From positions 1 through 35,208 of the forward strand of contig CADCVW010000110.1 in NCBI GenBank assembly GCA_902806235.1: a DNA stretch of 35,208 nt, written 5' to 3'. The DNA comes from an uncultured Sphingomonadaceae bacterium (GTDB taxonomy: Bacteria; Pseudomonadota; Alphaproteobacteria; Sphingomonadales; Sphingomonadaceae). The notes beneath the pieces are model-generated. The model did not search any database and was not told where the DNA came from. It saw only the letters and a program-made list of their open reading frames with translations. Shown piece after piece: positions 1 through 9,566 of this stretch (positions within the stretch are counted from its first letter, which is position 1; each line of letters begins with the position of its first letter). A program made the translations under genes and the position numbers.

Positions 1-1
1 C

Positions 2-490
2 GGACGGCCCGCGAACGAAGCGGAGGTGGCCCGGATCGGCGGGCTCACGCTGGCCGCCGCCGTGCCTCTGTCGCTGCTCGCCGGGCGATGGTCCGACCGG
101 CTCGGGCGGCGGCGTCCGTTCCTGGTCGGTTCGGGCCTCGTGATGAGCCTGGGCTTGGCCGTGATGGGCGCGCGGCCTTCCCTCCTCGCCGCGGTCGCCG
201 GCTACGCGCTGTTCGGTTGCGCGCTGACGATCTTCCTCTCCATCCAGTCGGCGTACGCGATGCAGCTCCTGCCGTCGGCCGACCAGCGCGGCCGCGACTT
301 AGGCTTGTTCAACCTGGCCAACACGCTTCCCGCGCTCTTGTCCCCGCTGCTCGCCGGCGGCTTGGCCACTGCTTACGGCTTCGATCGGCTGATGCAGGCG
401 CTGGCGGTGCTCACGGCCGTCGCCGCCGTGCTGATCCGGTTCGTCCGCACGGACGGGATCGGTCCGCCCGGCTCGTCGTCGGCACGATAA
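2..490 (+). CDS. MFS transporter, C-terminal part (cut by window edge)
   Basis: The reading frame is already open at the left edge and ends at TAA 488-490, so only the last ~163 residues are present. What is visible is the second half of a 12-helix major facilitator: a conserved cytoplasmic loop with GRWSDRLGRRRP (the motif A repeat between helices 8 and 9), followed by about four hydrophobic helices rich in Leu, Ala and Gly and a short charged tail. MFS proteins are inner-membrane secondary transporters; the substrate cannot be read from this part. A GTG at 26 could be mistaken for a start, but the frame continues upstream and a start there would lack half the fold. The gene converges on the ThuA-like gene; no terminator hairpin is evident in the 121 bases between them. 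Confidence 0.85.
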   Translation, partial: GRPANEAEVARIGGLTLAAAVPLSLLAGRWSDRLGRRRPFLVGSGLVMSLGLAVMGARPSLLAAVAGYALFGCALTIFLSIQSAYAMQLLPSADQRGRDLGLFNLANTLPALLSPLLAGGLATAYGFDRLMQALAVLTAVAAVLIRFVRTDGIGPPGSSSAR

Positions 491-611
491 GGGCTACCGC
501 CGTCAACATGTCCTGCATCGGAACCGAGCTCAAGCCGCTTCAGGCCATCGCGCGTATTTCCGCTGTCCTCCTTGAGGCGAACATCTGCGACGAAGAGTGC
601 GGGCCCATTCG

Positions 612-1370
612 CTATCTCCTGAATTTCGGCCGCAACGTCCAGTCTAGCGCGTTCTCCAGATGTTGGAGGAACCAAGGTTCGGCAAAGCTCTCGGCGGTAT
701 GGCCCATGGCAGTGTAGGCGACGCGGCCACCTTCGAACTCGTGGGCCCAAGCGACCGGGACAGAGCTCCCGGGCTTCATCCCGATCGAGGCAGGATCAAG
801 CGTCGCGACCGCTCGGGCGCTAAAAGAACGATCGCGAAAGAAATACCATTCGTCCGTGCGGAGGCGCGGTGAGGGGAGGCCTCGTGCAACGGGATGTCGG
901 GGCTCAACAATCTTCACCTCGCCGGTCGGCGTGCCGGGCGGGTGGCTTTTGAACCGGCCACCGATCATTCGTCCGTACCATGGCCAATGGTAATGCGAGT
1001 CTGCCGCCGCATGGATGGCGAGCACTCCCCCGCCCTGTCGCACGAACGCCTGCAATGCCGCTCGGCGCGCGCCGACGAACCATTCGGAGGACGGGTTGTC
1101 GGGTTTGGTAGTGTTGCTGAGCAGGACGATCGCGTCGATGTCCTTCAGCCGCTCGCGATCGAAAACGTTCGGATCCTCGCTGGCGACGACGTCAAAGCCA
1201 CGGCGCACGCCCATGGCCCTGAATGCGGCCACGCCGGACTCGATCGAGTTGTGCCGGTAGCCGGTCGAATGCGAGAAAACGAGGACGCGCGAGGATCCCT
1301 CGACACGCCTCGTCATGGCACCGAGGCCGGCGAGCACCAGCAGGAGCAGCATTGGACGAATGAACGGCAT
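612..1370 (-). CDS. Secreted ThuA-like domain protein
   Basis: A 252-residue protein of the ThuA (trehalose utilisation, PF06283) fold, a glutamine-amidotransferase-like Rossmann family often found near sugar catabolism. The start chosen is ATG 1370, which gives a clean signal peptide (MPFIRPMLLLLVLAGLGAM); an in-frame GTG at 1424 would add 18 residues ahead of it and hide the signal. Recognisable stretches in the mature part are VLVFSHSTGYRHNSIESG, DAIVLLSNTT, GGGVLAIHAAADSHYHWPWY and the C-terminal AYTAMGHTAESF. The family name comes from a trehalose-utilisation operon, but the enzymatic role of most members is unknown and no sugar genes flank this one. It should be periplasmic. The gene stands alone, convergent with the MFS gene and followed upstream by a gene-poor stretch (1371-1608) where nothing coding is seen. 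Confidence 0.85.
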   Translation of the reverse strand: MPFIRPMLLLLVLAGLGAMTRRVEGSSRVLVFSHSTGYRHNSIESGVAAFRAMGVRRGFDVVASEDPNVFDRERLKDIDAIVLLSNTTKPDNPSSEWFVGARRAALQAFVRQGGGVLAIHAAADSHYHWPWYGRMIGGRFKSHPPGTPTGEVKIVEPRHPVARGLPSPRLRTDEWYFFRDRSFSARAVATLDPASIGMKPGSSVPVAWAHEFEGGRVAYTAMGHTAESFAEPWFLQHLENALDWTLRPKFRR

Positions 1371-1608
1371 CTTCGGGGCCTCGCGAACGTTCTTCCTGCC
1401 TAGCACGACCGGGCCTGGAACCACGAGTTGGGCGTGGCCTAACCGCAGGCGCTAATGAAGTCCGTGCGGACGGCGCTGACCATCGTTTCCGCGACAACGG
1501 CGGAGCTACGCCGCTATCAACCGGGGTATCGGTGGCCGGCACGGGCGCTAGCTAACCGACCAACAGGCTCGGCCGAACGTCCGCTTCATCGCGAGAGCAT
1601 AGACCCAC

Positions 1609-2054
1609 TTACTGACGCTTAGGATGCGAAGTAGACCCTCCTGAAGTGTAGCAGCTCTCTACCTGCACGCGACGGTTCGAAGGGTGCGCCTCGTCGGTCG
1701 GCACAAGAAGTCTGTCACTCCTCGGGCGTCGACGATCAGCATGTCCGAGGGCATTCCTTTGGCGACCAGGGCCGCTTTCACCGCTTCACCGCGCAACCGG
1801 GACAACTCGAGATTGTAGTCCTCCGGCCCGGGAGCGTCTGCGTAAGTGCCCAACTTTCAAATCGGTCGATCTCCCTTACCGTTGCCGGCCCAAGCCGCCG
1901 CGATGCTACCGATCAACACCTGCGCTGAGCCGTTCAGCTTCGGACTTCCTTCGTCGAAGAAAATCACGAAGGGATCACAAGTGATGGCGGGCGGCGGCTG
2001 AGGCGGCAGCTCTCCTTGCGCAGCAACGGCCACGAGTAGGCGAAGGATCATCAA
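1609..2054 (-). pseudogene. OmpA-like peptidoglycan-binding protein, broken by a stop and a frameshift
   Basis: Read on the minus strand from ATG 2054, the translation begins with a hydrophobic MMILRLLVAVAAQGE segment and then gives CDPFVIFFDEGSPKLNGSAQ, the opening of an OmpA C-terminal domain (PF00691). An in-frame TGA at 1857-1859 follows GDRPI, yet the same frame continues with ADAPGPEDYNLELSRLRGEA and VKAALVAKGMPSDMLIVDARG, the next parts of that domain. After VTDFL the frame must shift to recover VPTDEAHPSNRRVQVE, the conserved NRRV end, closing at TAA 1609-1611. One nonsense codon and one frameshift therefore separate this from an intact gene of ~148 codons. OmpA-like domains bind peptidoglycan diaminopimelate in the periplasm. 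Either the gene is decaying or the two lesions are sequencing errors. Confidence 0.75.
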
Positions 2055-2149
2055 GGGCCTCCCAAGGTCTGAGCGTCAGCTTCCACCGGCGCGTAAGGCT
2101 ACGGTCGCACGTCCGTTACGGATCGGGAGCCGACGTCATACAATGCGCG

Positions 2150-2488
2150 CTAGAAGCTCGCGCCGTCGATCAGCCGGCGCGGCAGGTCGCGCCACAACGC
2201 GGGTTCGAACATCCTGAGGTTGACCCCCACCCGCAGGTAGGCCGGATCGGTCGGCGTCCAGTGCGTCGTGCAGCCGCAAGTCGGGCAGTGCCACAGGTCG
2301 AGCGCGCGATCGCCCTGCCGGTACGCGACGCCTTCGCCCTCGGCGGTGACGGCATTGGGAGGGCAATAATGCCACAACCCGGCGGTGCGCCGGCATATCG
2401 AGCAGTTACATTCACCCGCTTCCCGTGGCGTTTCGCGCAGGACCAGGCAGATCCGCCCGCAATGGCAGCTTCCGTGATGCTCGCTCAT
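2150..2488 (-). CDS. GFA family (glutathione-dependent formaldehyde-activating enzyme-like) zinc protein
   Basis: A 112-residue protein of the GFA/CENP-V family (PF04828). All expected zinc-binding cysteines are visible: GSCHCGRI near the N-terminus, CNCSICRR at about residues 28-35, and HCPTCGC at about 67-73. The founding member speeds the reaction of formaldehyde with glutathione, but most homologues lack a proven function, so only a small cytoplasmic zinc-binding protein is safe to say. The ATG at 2488 has a good ribosome site, AAGGAAGGG, a few bases upstream. Length is normal for a single-domain member. Neighbours are unrelated or broken genes, so context gives no hint to its role. Confidence 0.85.
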   Translation of the reverse strand: MSEHHGSCHCGRICLVLRETPREAGECNCSICRRTAGLWHYCPPNAVTAEGEGVAYRQGDRALDLWHCPTCGCTTHWTPTDPAYLRVGVNLRMFEPALWRDLPRRLIDGASF

Positions 2489-2556
2489 CCTCGCCCTTCC
2501 TTCGCGCGACCCCCGGCTCGTCGGCCGGACCGAGCCGCGGCTGTTTGATGGAGTTC

Positions 2557-2565
2557 AAAGCGGAC
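2557..2565 (+). repeat. AAAGCGGAC short intergenic repeat, copy 1
   Basis: The 9-base word AAAGCGGAC recurs in non-coding or decayed stretches of this window (also 16755-16763, 33760-33768, 34976-34984, and with one change at 35013-35021). This copy lies upstream of the GFA gene in a gene-free stretch. Confidence 0.4.
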
Positions 2566-2670
2566 GTGCTCATATTTTCGTCCTGAAGCTCTCGGCGTAC
2601 TGGGTTCGGTGCGATCAGGCGACGCCGCACACGACATTTGGCGCAGGACGTTGGAGGAACGGTGCCGAGG

Positions 2671-2904
2671 TCAGCGCTCGAGCCCGCCCAACACGTCGTC
2701 CACCAGCGAGTTCAGCAAAGCAGCCGACCCGCCCGATGCGTCGAGCTCCGGGACGAACACGGCGATCATCCATCCGCAACAACGCTCGTCACGCACCAAT
2801 TTGCGCAGCACATGCTTCAGCACCAACAAGCCGATCCCAAGGCTACCCGGCGGGTCGACTGCGGGCATCAGCTCTGGGTCGAGCACGTCCACGTCGAGTT
2901 GAAC
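2671..2904 (-). pseudogene. Arginase/agmatinase-family C-terminal remnant
   Basis: About 77 codons on the minus strand read VQLDVDVLDPELMPAVDPPG, then end in IAVFVPELDASGGSAALLNS and a natural-looking stop. The D-V-D-V-L-D-P-x-x-x-P pattern is the second metal-binding region of the ureohydrolase (arginase/agmatinase, PF00491) fold, and the rest matches the position of the family's final helix. The first ~200 residues, including the first metal-ligand cluster, are absent: a TGA at 2905-2907 sits just before the fragment and the DNA beyond it encodes unrelated decayed frames. It is therefore a truncated relic, not a working enzyme. Assignment rests on the motif alone. Confidence 0.55.
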
Positions 2905-3298
2905 TCAGAACGGCCAGCGTTGCGGTAGAGCAGGACGCGAATAAGCGCGAGCAGGTCACCCGGCGAGAGCTCGAAGGCTTCGAACACTTCAAAAACGGCG
3001 CTTGATCGATATGCCCGTGTCGCGCGCCTTGCAGGCTGCGCTCGTGGTCGCGCCCGTCGTCAGCCGGCGGTAGGCGGCCACGGCCTGGCGCGTCGTCCGC
3101 GACCTTGAGCGGCTGACCGTTCGGCAAAATGATGACCTCTTCGCCTTCGGCGGGCTACTACTCCGCCGTAAACTCGTCGGAGCGCGTACCCCAAATCCTC
3201 AGGCCCGCTCCACCGACCTGGCTCAGGCCGAGGCCGGCCGCCGCTCCGGCCGCGACGAGCCAAAGGTGGGCGGCGGGAAAGCCGGCCGAAGTCGTCAT
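2905..3298 (-). pseudogene. Decayed coding DNA of unknown origin
   Basis: This stretch has protein-like segments that switch frame on the minus strand. From ATG 3298, 46 codons give a hydrophobic start (MTTSAGFPAAHLWLVAAGAA) and SDEFTAE before TAG 3158-3160. A different frame then continues with EEVIILPNGQPLKVADD, as if a frameshift had split one small exported or membrane protein. Further on, a third frame reads VFEVFEAFELSPGDLLALIR before running into the arginase-like remnant. I recognise none of these segments. They are best viewed as remains of one or two genes, and no intact gene is supported between the GFA gene and glgP. Confidence 0.35.
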
Positions 3299-3511
3299 CC
3301 TTCACCCATGCCCATCTCTGGCGTTCAAATTCTTGGACGCCGCGAAACAGCCGTCCGTCATGCTCAGCTTTCCTGACTTCGCCGCCGGCCGCGCGTCGTA
3401 AAGGTGGGGAGCATCGACCCAGGCGATCACGCCCGCTCGCTCCAGCCTCGTCGCGCGGGTAGCCGGTCCCGCATCCTTGCCAGCGGGCGCCGCGCCGCTA
3501 AGAACTCGCGC

Positions 3512-6010
3512 ATGGCCCCTACCCGCCCTGCCGCCGTGCTTGCTGATGACCAAGTCGTCGCCCAAATCGCGCTGCCCGCGCAGGACGAGGACGTCGCCGC
3601 GTTGCGCCGCTCGATCATTGCTAAGCTCGCCTACTCGGTCGGCAAGGACCCGGTCGCCGCGTCTGACCGCGACTGGTTCGTCGCCACGGCGCTCGCCGTG
3701 CGCGACCGGGTGATCGAGCGCTGGATGACTTCCACGCGCGCGACCAAGGCGGCGGAGAAAAAGCGCGTCTACTATCTGTCGCTCGAGTTTCTGATCGGGC
3801 GGCTGTTGCAAGACTCGCTCAACAACCTCGGCCTGACGGAAACCATGCGCACCGCGTTGGCCGAACTCGGCGTCGAGCTGGACGCGTTGCGGGCGCTGGA
3901 GCCCGACCCGGCACTCGGCAACGGCGGGCTCGGACGGCTCGCCGCTTGCTACATGGAGTCGATGGCCAGCCTGGGCATCCCCGCCCACGGTTACGGCATC
4001 CGTTACGATCACGGCCTGTTCCGCCAAGTGATCAAGAACGGCCAGCAGCGCGAGTATCCAGAAAACTGGCTGGTCAACGGCAATCCTTGGGAGTTCGCGC
4101 GACCGGAGGTGTCCTATCAGGTCGGCTTCGGGGGCGTAGTAGAGGCGCTAGTCGCGGAAGCTCCGGGCGGTCCCGCGCGCTGGGCCCCGGCGGAAACGGT
4201 GGACGCGGTCGCCTACGATACGCCGGTGGTCGGCTGGCGCGGGAACCACGTCAACACACTCCGGCTGTGGTCCGCGCGCGCGCCCGACCCGCTGCGGCTC
4301 GACGCGTTCAATCGCGGCGACCACGTCGGCGCGCTGGTCACCCGCTCGCGCGCGGAGGCGATCAGCCAAGTGCTCTACCCGAGCGACGAGAGCGAGGCGG
4401 GGCAGGAACTCAGGCTTCGCCAGGAATATTTCTTCGCCTCTGCTTCGCTTCAGGACATGCTGCGCCGCCACCTTCTACAGCGCGGCGACCTCAGCACCCT
4501 CCCCGACAGCATCGCCATCCAGCTCAATGACACCCACCCGGCGATCGCCGTGCCCGAGCTGATGCGACTCTTGGTCGACGAGCACGGGCTCGAGTGGGAG
4601 GAAGCGTGGCGGATCACCACTGGCGTCTTCTCCTACACCAACCACACGCTGCTCCCCGAAGCGCTGGAAAGCTGGCCGGTGCCGCTCCTTGAGCGGCTGC
4701 TGCCGCGCCACATGCAGATCATTTACCTGATCAACGCGCTCCACCTGGACGCGCTGCGCGAGGGCGGCCGGGCGGACGAGCGGCGGCAGGCGGCGGTGTC
4801 CCTGATTGAGGAGCACGGCCCCCGGCGGGTGCGCATGGGGGCGCTGAGTTTCCTAGGTTCGCACAAGGTGAATGGCGTGTCCGCGCTTCACACGGAACTG
4901 ATGCGCGAAACGGTGTTCCACGATTTTCACGCGCTCTACCCGGAACGGATCACCAACAAGACCAACGGCATCACCTTCCGCCGCTGGTTGCACGAGGCGA
5001 ACCCCGGACTGACCCGGCTGTTGATCGACGTGGCAGGCGAGCGCGTGCTCGACGATCCGGACGCGGTGACTGCGCTTGCCGCCCACGCCGGCGACCGTAG
5101 CCTGCACGAGCGACTCCTCGCCGTGCGCCGCGAAAACAAGGTCGCGCTTGGCCGGATCGTTCAGGACCGGCTGGGCCTGAAGCTCGACCCCAGCGCGATG
5201 TTCGACGTGCAGATCAAGCGTATCCATGAATACAAGCGCCAGCTGCTCAACATCGTAGAGGTGGTCGCGCTCTACGCTGCGATGCGCGCCCACCCGACAC
5301 GCGACTGGACGCCGCGGATGCGCATCTTCGCCGGCAAGGCGGCGCCGAGCTACGACCGCGCCAAGCTCGTGATCCGTTTGATCAACGACGTGGCACACGT
5401 GGTAAACCACGACGCGACGCTCCGCGGGCGGCTCAAGGTTGTCTTCATCCCCAACTACAACGTCAGCCTGGCCGAGGCGATCATCCCCGCCGCCGACTTG
5501 TCCGAGCAGATCTCGACGGCGGGAATGGAGGCGTCGGGCACCGGCAACATGAAGCTGGCGCTCAACGGCGCGCTGACGATCGGCACGCTCGACGGGGCCA
5601 ATGTCGAGCTGCTGGAGCATGTGGGGGCGGACAACATCTTCATCTTTGGCATGACCGCGGACGAAGTAGAGGCCCGCCGCCGCCGGGGGCTTGATATGCG
5701 TGAAGCGGTCGCTGCCTCCCCCGCGCTGCGCGACGCCTTGGACGAGATCGGCTCCGGCCGCTTCTCGCCGGATGACCCCGACCGCTACCGAGAGCTAGTG
5801 GAGGCAATAACCCACGCCGATTATTTCATGGTCGCCGCCGATTTCGACGCCTACCTCGCCGCGCAAATGGATGTCGCCGAGCGCTGGCGAAACCCGGCAG
5901 CCTGGTGGCGGAGCAGCCTGCTCAACATCGCGCAGGTCGGCTGGTTCTCCTCCGACCGCGCGGTGCGCGAATATGCGGAGGAGATTTGGCGGGTGCCGAC
6001 CACGAGGTGA
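3512..6010 (+). CDS. glgP: Glycogen phosphorylase
   Basis: Releases glucose-1-phosphate from the non-reducing ends of glycogen or maltodextrin with pyridoxal phosphate (PLP) as cofactor; cytoplasmic. The 832-residue product covers the whole GT35 fold (E. coli GlgP is 815). Early signatures are KKRVYYLSLEFLIGRLLQ at about 84-100 and the glycine loop LGNGGLGRLAACYMESMASL at 135-154; FDVQIKRIHEYKRQLLN at 564-580 is the phosphate/glucan site region, and EASGTGNMKLALNGA carries the PLP lysine, K681. The frame is open 36 codons further upstream to an ATG-like start at 3404, but ATG 3512 gives the family's usual N-terminus. First gene of the glycogen locus; its stop overlaps the glgB start by four bases. 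No convincing promoter was found in the 200 bases upstream. Confidence 0.97.
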   Translation: MAPTRPAAVLADDQVVAQIALPAQDEDVAALRRSIIAKLAYSVGKDPVAASDRDWFVATALAVRDRVIERWMTSTRATKAAEKKRVYYLSLEFLIGRLLQDSLNNLGLTETMRTALAELGVELDALRALEPDPALGNGGLGRLAACYMESMASLGIPAHGYGIRYDHGLFRQVIKNGQQREYPENWLVNGNPWEFARPEVSYQVGFGGVVEALVAEAPGGPARWAPAETVDAVAYDTPVVGWRGNHVNTLRLWSARAPDPLRLDAFNRGDHVGALVTRSRAEAISQVLYPSDESEAGQELRLRQEYFFASASLQDMLRRHLLQRGDLSTLPDSIAIQLNDTHPAIAVPELMRLLVDEHGLEWEEAWRITTGVFSYTNHTLLPEALESWPVPLLERLLPRHMQIIYLINALHLDALREGGRADERRQAAVSLIEEHGPRRVRMGALSFLGSHKVNGVSALHTELMRETVFHDFHALYPERITNKTNGITFRRWLHEANPGLTRLLIDVAGERVLDDPDAVTALAAHAGDRSLHERLLAVRRENKVALGRIVQDRLGLKLDPSAMFDVQIKRIHEYKRQLLNIVEVVALYAAMRAHPTRDWTPRMRIFAGKAAPSYDRAKLVIRLINDVAHVVNHDATLRGRLKVVFIPNYNVSLAEAIIPAADLSEQISTAGMEASGTGNMKLALNGALTIGTLDGANVELLEHVGADNIFIFGMTADEVEARRRRGLDMREAVAASPALRDALDEIGSGRFSPDDPDRYRELVEAITHADYFMVAADFDAYLAAQMDVAERWRNPAAWWRSSLLNIAQVGWFSSDRAVREYAEEIWRVPTTR

Positions 6011-8199
6011 GCGGCGCGGCCGGCTGGCGGGCGCGGGACGCCGATATCGCCGCCTTGCTGGCCGCGCGCCACGGCGACCCCTTCTCGGTGCTGGGGCCGC
6101 ACCGGGCGAACGACGGCTGGACGATTCGCGCGCTGGTTCCGACGGCGGAGGCGGTGGAGGTCGTCGGGGAGGACGGGACGGCGCTCGCGGTGCTCGACCG
6201 GCGGCACCCGACCGGCTTCTTCGAGGGCATCGTCAACGGCGACGACGCGTTGCTTCCTTACCGTCTCCGCGCTCGCGCTGACGGGGCGAGCTGGGACTTC
6301 CCCGACCCTTACCGCTTCGGTCCGGTCCTCGGCCCAGTCGACGACCACCTGCTTATGGAGGGCAATCATCGGCGCCTGTGGGAGCGCCTTGGCGCGCATC
6401 CTCTCACCCATGAGGGCGCGGCGGGCGTACACTTCGCGGTCTGGGCGCCCCGGGCGCGTTGCATCTCGGTGGTCGGCGACTTCAATGGCTGGGACGGCCG
6501 CCGCCACCCGATGCGCCGCCGCGTCGACAGCGGGGTATGGGAAATCTTCCTGCCCGAGCTCGCTCCCGGCGCGGCGTACAAGTTCGAGTTGGTCGGGCCA
6601 GACGGTGCGCTCCAGCCGCTCAAGGCCGACCCCGTCGGCTTTGGCGCCGAACTCCGCCCCGCCAACGCCTCCGTCGTCGAGCCCGCGCGCACCTTCCCCA
6701 CCGTTCGCGCCGGTTACCAAGCGCCTGACGACCCGCGCCGCGCGCCCATGTCGATCTACGAGGTACACCTCGGCTCGTGGCGGCGCGGCCCGGACGGGGT
6801 CTTCCCCACCTACAATGAACTTGCCGACCGGCTCGTCCCTTACGCCGCCGATCTCGGCTTTACCCACCTCGAGTTCCTGCCGGTATCGGAACACCCGCTC
6901 GACGCGAGCTGGGGCTACCAGCCTGTTGGCCTGTTCGCCCCCACTCGACGGTTCGGCGACTCGGCCGGCTTCGCCAACCTCGTCGAGCGTGCCCACGCCG
7001 CCGGCCTCGGCGTGCTTTTAGACTGGGTGCCGGCCCATTTTCCCGTCGACGCGCACGGCCTCGCCCGCTTCGACGGCGCGGCACTCTACGAGCATGACGA
7101 CCCGCGCCGCGGCTTCCACCCCGACTGGGGCACGGCGATCTACGACTTCGGCCGGCCGGAAGTCGCCAACTACCTCCTCGCCAACGCACTCTTCTGGTTG
7201 GAGCGTTTCGGCATCGACGGGCTGCGCGTCGACGCGGTCGCCTCCATGCTCTACCTCGACTACTCGCGGCAGGCGGGCGAGTGGCTGCCGAACGCGGAAG
7301 GCGGGCGCGAGAACCGAGAGGCTGAGGCTTTCCTCCGCGCGCTTAACCGGCTGGTATACGAGCGCTTCCCGCACGCGGTGACGATTGCCGAAGAGTCCAC
7401 CGCCTGGCCCGGTGTGTCTGCTCCGGTCCACGCCGGAGGCCTGGGTTTCGGGTTCAAGTGGAATATGGGGTGGATGAACGACACCCTGAAATTCATCACG
7501 CGCGACCCGGTCCATCGGCGGCACCACCACAGCGAGCTGACCTTCGGCTTGGAGTACGCCTTTTCGGAGAATTACGTACTGCCGCTGAGCCACGACGAAG
7601 TGGTCCACGGCAAGCGCTCCATCCTCGGCCGGATGCCGGGGGACGAATGGCAACGCTTCGCCAACGCGCGCGCCTATTACGGCTTCATGTGGGCGCACCC
7701 GGGCAAGAAGCTCTTATTTATGGGCAGCGAGTTCGGCCAAGCGCGCGAGTGGGACTTCGCCGGCGAGCTCGACTGGGCGCTCGCCGAGCAGCCGCTCCAC
7801 CGGGGCCTGCGCAACACGGTGGCGGCGCTCAACCGGCTGCACCGCGGGAACCCCGCGCTTCACGCCCGCGACTGCGAGGCAGAGGGCTTTCGCTGGATCG
7901 TCGCCGACGACGCGGACCGGTCGGTGCTCTCTTGGCTCCGCTTCGGGGCCCCGGGCGACCCGCCGGTCGCGGCGGTGAGCAACTTCACCCCCGTGCCGCG
8001 CCACGGCTACCGGCTCGGCCTGCCAGCGGCCGGCACCTGGCGCGAGATCTTCAACTCGGACGCGCGCGAGTTCGGCGGGTCTGGGCTGGGCAATTTCGGC
8101 GCGGTGCGGGCAGGCGCGCGCCCGGCGCACGGCTTCCCGGCGTCCGCCGAGTTGACGCTGCCGCCGCTCGCTACCCTGTATCTGCAATACGAGGCGTGA
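6007..8199 (+). CDS. glgB: 1,4-alpha-glucan branching enzyme
   Basis: Cuts an alpha-1,4 chain and re-attaches it through an alpha-1,6 bond to make glycogen branches (GH13, EC 2.4.1.18). The start chosen is GTG 6007, which overlaps the glgP stop as GTGA and gives 730 residues against 728 in E. coli GlgB. An N-terminal domain (about 1-110) is followed by a CBM48 domain ([20 protein letters not shown] at 141-160), the (beta/alpha)8 barrel and an all-beta C-terminal domain. The catalytic triad is visible: nucleophile D409 in [17 protein letters not shown], acid/base E462 in [11 protein letters not shown], and D530 in [11 protein letters not shown], each four residues offset from E. coli. The frame is open upstream inside glgP, but that part is only glgP read out of frame. 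Translational coupling to glgP is likely. Confidence 0.97.
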   Translation: MSGAAGWRARDADIAALLAARHGDPFSVLGPHRANDGWTIRALVPTAEAVEVVGEDGTALAVLDRRHPTGFFEGIVNGDDALLPYRLRARADGASWDFPDPYRFGPVLGPVDDHLLMEGNHRRLWERLGAHPLTHEGAAGVHFAVWAPRARCISVVGDFNGWDGRRHPMRRRVDSGVWEIFLPELAPGAAYKFELVGPDGALQPLKADPVGFGAELRPANASVVEPARTFPTVRAGYQAPDDPRRAPMSIYEVHLGSWRRGPDGVFPTYNELADRLVPYAADLGFTHLEFLPVSEHPLDASWGYQPVGLFAPTRRFGDSAGFANLVERAHAAGLGVLLDWVPAHFPVDAHGLARFDGAALYEHDDPRRGFHPDWGTAIYDFGRPEVANYLLANALFWLERFGIDGLRVDAVASMLYLDYSRQAGEWLPNAEGGRENREAEAFLRALNRLVYERFPHAVTIAEESTAWPGVSAPVHAGGLGFGFKWNMGWMNDTLKFITRDPVHRRHHHSELTFGLEYAFSENYVLPLSHDEVVHGKRSILGRMPGDEWQRFANARAYYGFMWAHPGKKLLFMGSEFGQAREWDFAGELDWALAEQPLHRGLRNTVAALNRLHRGNPALHARDCEAEGFRWIVADDADRSVLSWLRFGAPGDPPVAAVSNFTPVPRHGYRLGLPAAGTWREIFNSDAREFGGSGLGNFGAVRAGARPAHGFPASAELTLPPLATLYLQYEA

Positions 8200-8245
8200 A
8201 ACCGGGCCGCGCCTAGGCGGTTCTGAAAAACAGGAGAGGAAGGAT

Positions 8246-9511
8246 ATGGCCATATCGCCGCCGGCCCACGGCCCTTACGCGCGCCACGCCATGGCCTATG
8301 TGCTCGCGGGCGGGCGCGGCAGCCGGCTGATGGAGCTCACCGACCGGCGTGCGAAGCCCGCGGTGTTCTTCGGCGGCAAGACGCGGATCGTCGACTTCGC
8401 CCTGTCCAACGCGCTCAACTCGGGTATTCGCCGCATCGCGGTCGCCACCCAGTACAAAGCGCACAGCCTGATACGCCACCTCCAGCAAGGCTGGGGCTTC
8501 TTCCGTTCCGAGCGCAACGAGAGCTTCGACATCCTGCCCGCGAGCCAGCGCGTCCACGAAGACCGCTGGTATCTCGGCACCGCCGATGCGGTGTTCCAGA
8601 ACATCGACATCGTGCAAAGCTACGCGCCGCAGTTCATCGTGATCTTGGCCGGCGACCACATCTACAAAATGGATTACGAAATCATGCTCGCCGAGCATGT
8701 GGAGAACGGCGCTGACGTTACCGTAGGCTGCCTGGAGGTGCCGCGCGCCGAAGCGTCCGGCTTCGGCGTGATGCACGTCGACGAGCACGACCGCGTCGTC
8801 GAGTTTCGGGAGAAGCCCGCCGACCCGCCGCCCATGCCCGGCAAGCCGGACAGGTCGCTCGCCAGCATGGGCATCTACGTGTTCGAGGCGACGCGCCTGT
8901 TCGAGTTGCTGCGGGAGGACACCGACGACCCGCATTCGAGCCACGACTTCGGCAAGGACATCATCCCCAAGCTGGTCGGGGGAGGCCGTGCCTTCGCCCA
9001 CCAGCTCAGTCGTTCTTGCGTGCGGAGCCGGGCCGAGGCAGAGCCTTATTGGCGCGATGTGGGCACACTGGACGCCTATTTCGACGCCAACATCGACCTC
9101 ACCACCGTGGTTCCCGCGCTAGACCTGTACGACCACAAATGGCCGATCTGGACCTACAGCGAGATGACCGCGCCGGCTAAGTTCGTCCACGATGGGGACG
9201 GGCGGCGGGGAGAAGCGGTAACCTCGCTGGTGTCGGGCGATTGCATCGTGTCGGGGGCGCAGCTCAGCAACTCGCTGCTGTTCACCGGGGTGCGCGCACA
9301 TTCCTACGCCACCATCGACCGCGCGGTGATCCTGCCGCGCGTGGAAATCGGCCGCTCGGCACGGCTGTCGAACGTCATTGTCGACCGCGGCGTGCGGGTG
9401 CCTGACGGGCTGGTAGTAGGCGAGGACCCCGAACAGGACGCCGCCCGCTTCCGGCGAACGGAGAACGGCGTTTGCTTGATCACGCAGGACATGATCACCC
9501 GGTTGGGCTAG
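8246..9511 (+). CDS. glgC: Glucose-1-phosphate adenylyltransferase (ADP-glucose pyrophosphorylase)
   Basis: Makes ADP-glucose from ATP and glucose-1-phosphate, the committed and normally allosterically controlled step of bacterial glycogen synthesis (EC 2.7.7.27). The 421-residue protein has the nucleotidyltransferase domain with AGGRGSRL at 21-28, the metal aspartate in [12 protein letters not shown] (D137) and the glucose-1-phosphate lysine in VVEFREKPA (K190). A left-handed beta-helix C-terminal domain follows, with repeated isoleucine/valine-rich turns such as [20 protein letters not shown]. The ATG at 8246 has a strong ribosome site, AGGAGAGGAAGG, just upstream. It lies 46 bases after glgB and probably in the same transcript. 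A large palindromic element separates it from glgA. Confidence 0.97.
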   Translation: MAISPPAHGPYARHAMAYVLAGGRGSRLMELTDRRAKPAVFFGGKTRIVDFALSNALNSGIRRIAVATQYKAHSLIRHLQQGWGFFRSERNESFDILPASQRVHEDRWYLGTADAVFQNIDIVQSYAPQFIVILAGDHIYKMDYEIMLAEHVENGADVTVGCLEVPRAEASGFGVMHVDEHDRVVEFREKPADPPPMPGKPDRSLASMGIYVFEATRLFELLREDTDDPHSSHDFGKDIIPKLVGGGRAFAHQLSRSCVRSRAEAEPYWRDVGTLDAYFDANIDLTTVVPALDLYDHKWPIWTYSEMTAPAKFVHDGDGRRGEAVTSLVSGDCIVSGAQLSNSLLFTGVRAHSYATIDRAVILPRVEIGRSARLSNVIVDRGVRVPDGLVVGEDPEQDAARFRRTENGVCLITQDMITRLG

Positions 9512-9566
9512 GGGCGGACCTCCTGACGCCGGGGCGAAACGTGACGTCGCAGACCCACCTTCTGCC

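Noticed and set aside
3302-4027. Long minus-strand open frame over the start of glgP
   Set aside because: It is antisense to strongly conserved glgP sequence, has arginine/valine-rich low-complexity composition and no ribosome site; such frames arise from the GC-rich third-position bias.
5851-6996. 381-codon minus-strand open frame over glgP/glgB
   Set aside because: Antisense to conserved glgB domains; composition (Val, Arg, Ala, Glu rich) is that of mirrored GC-rich codons.
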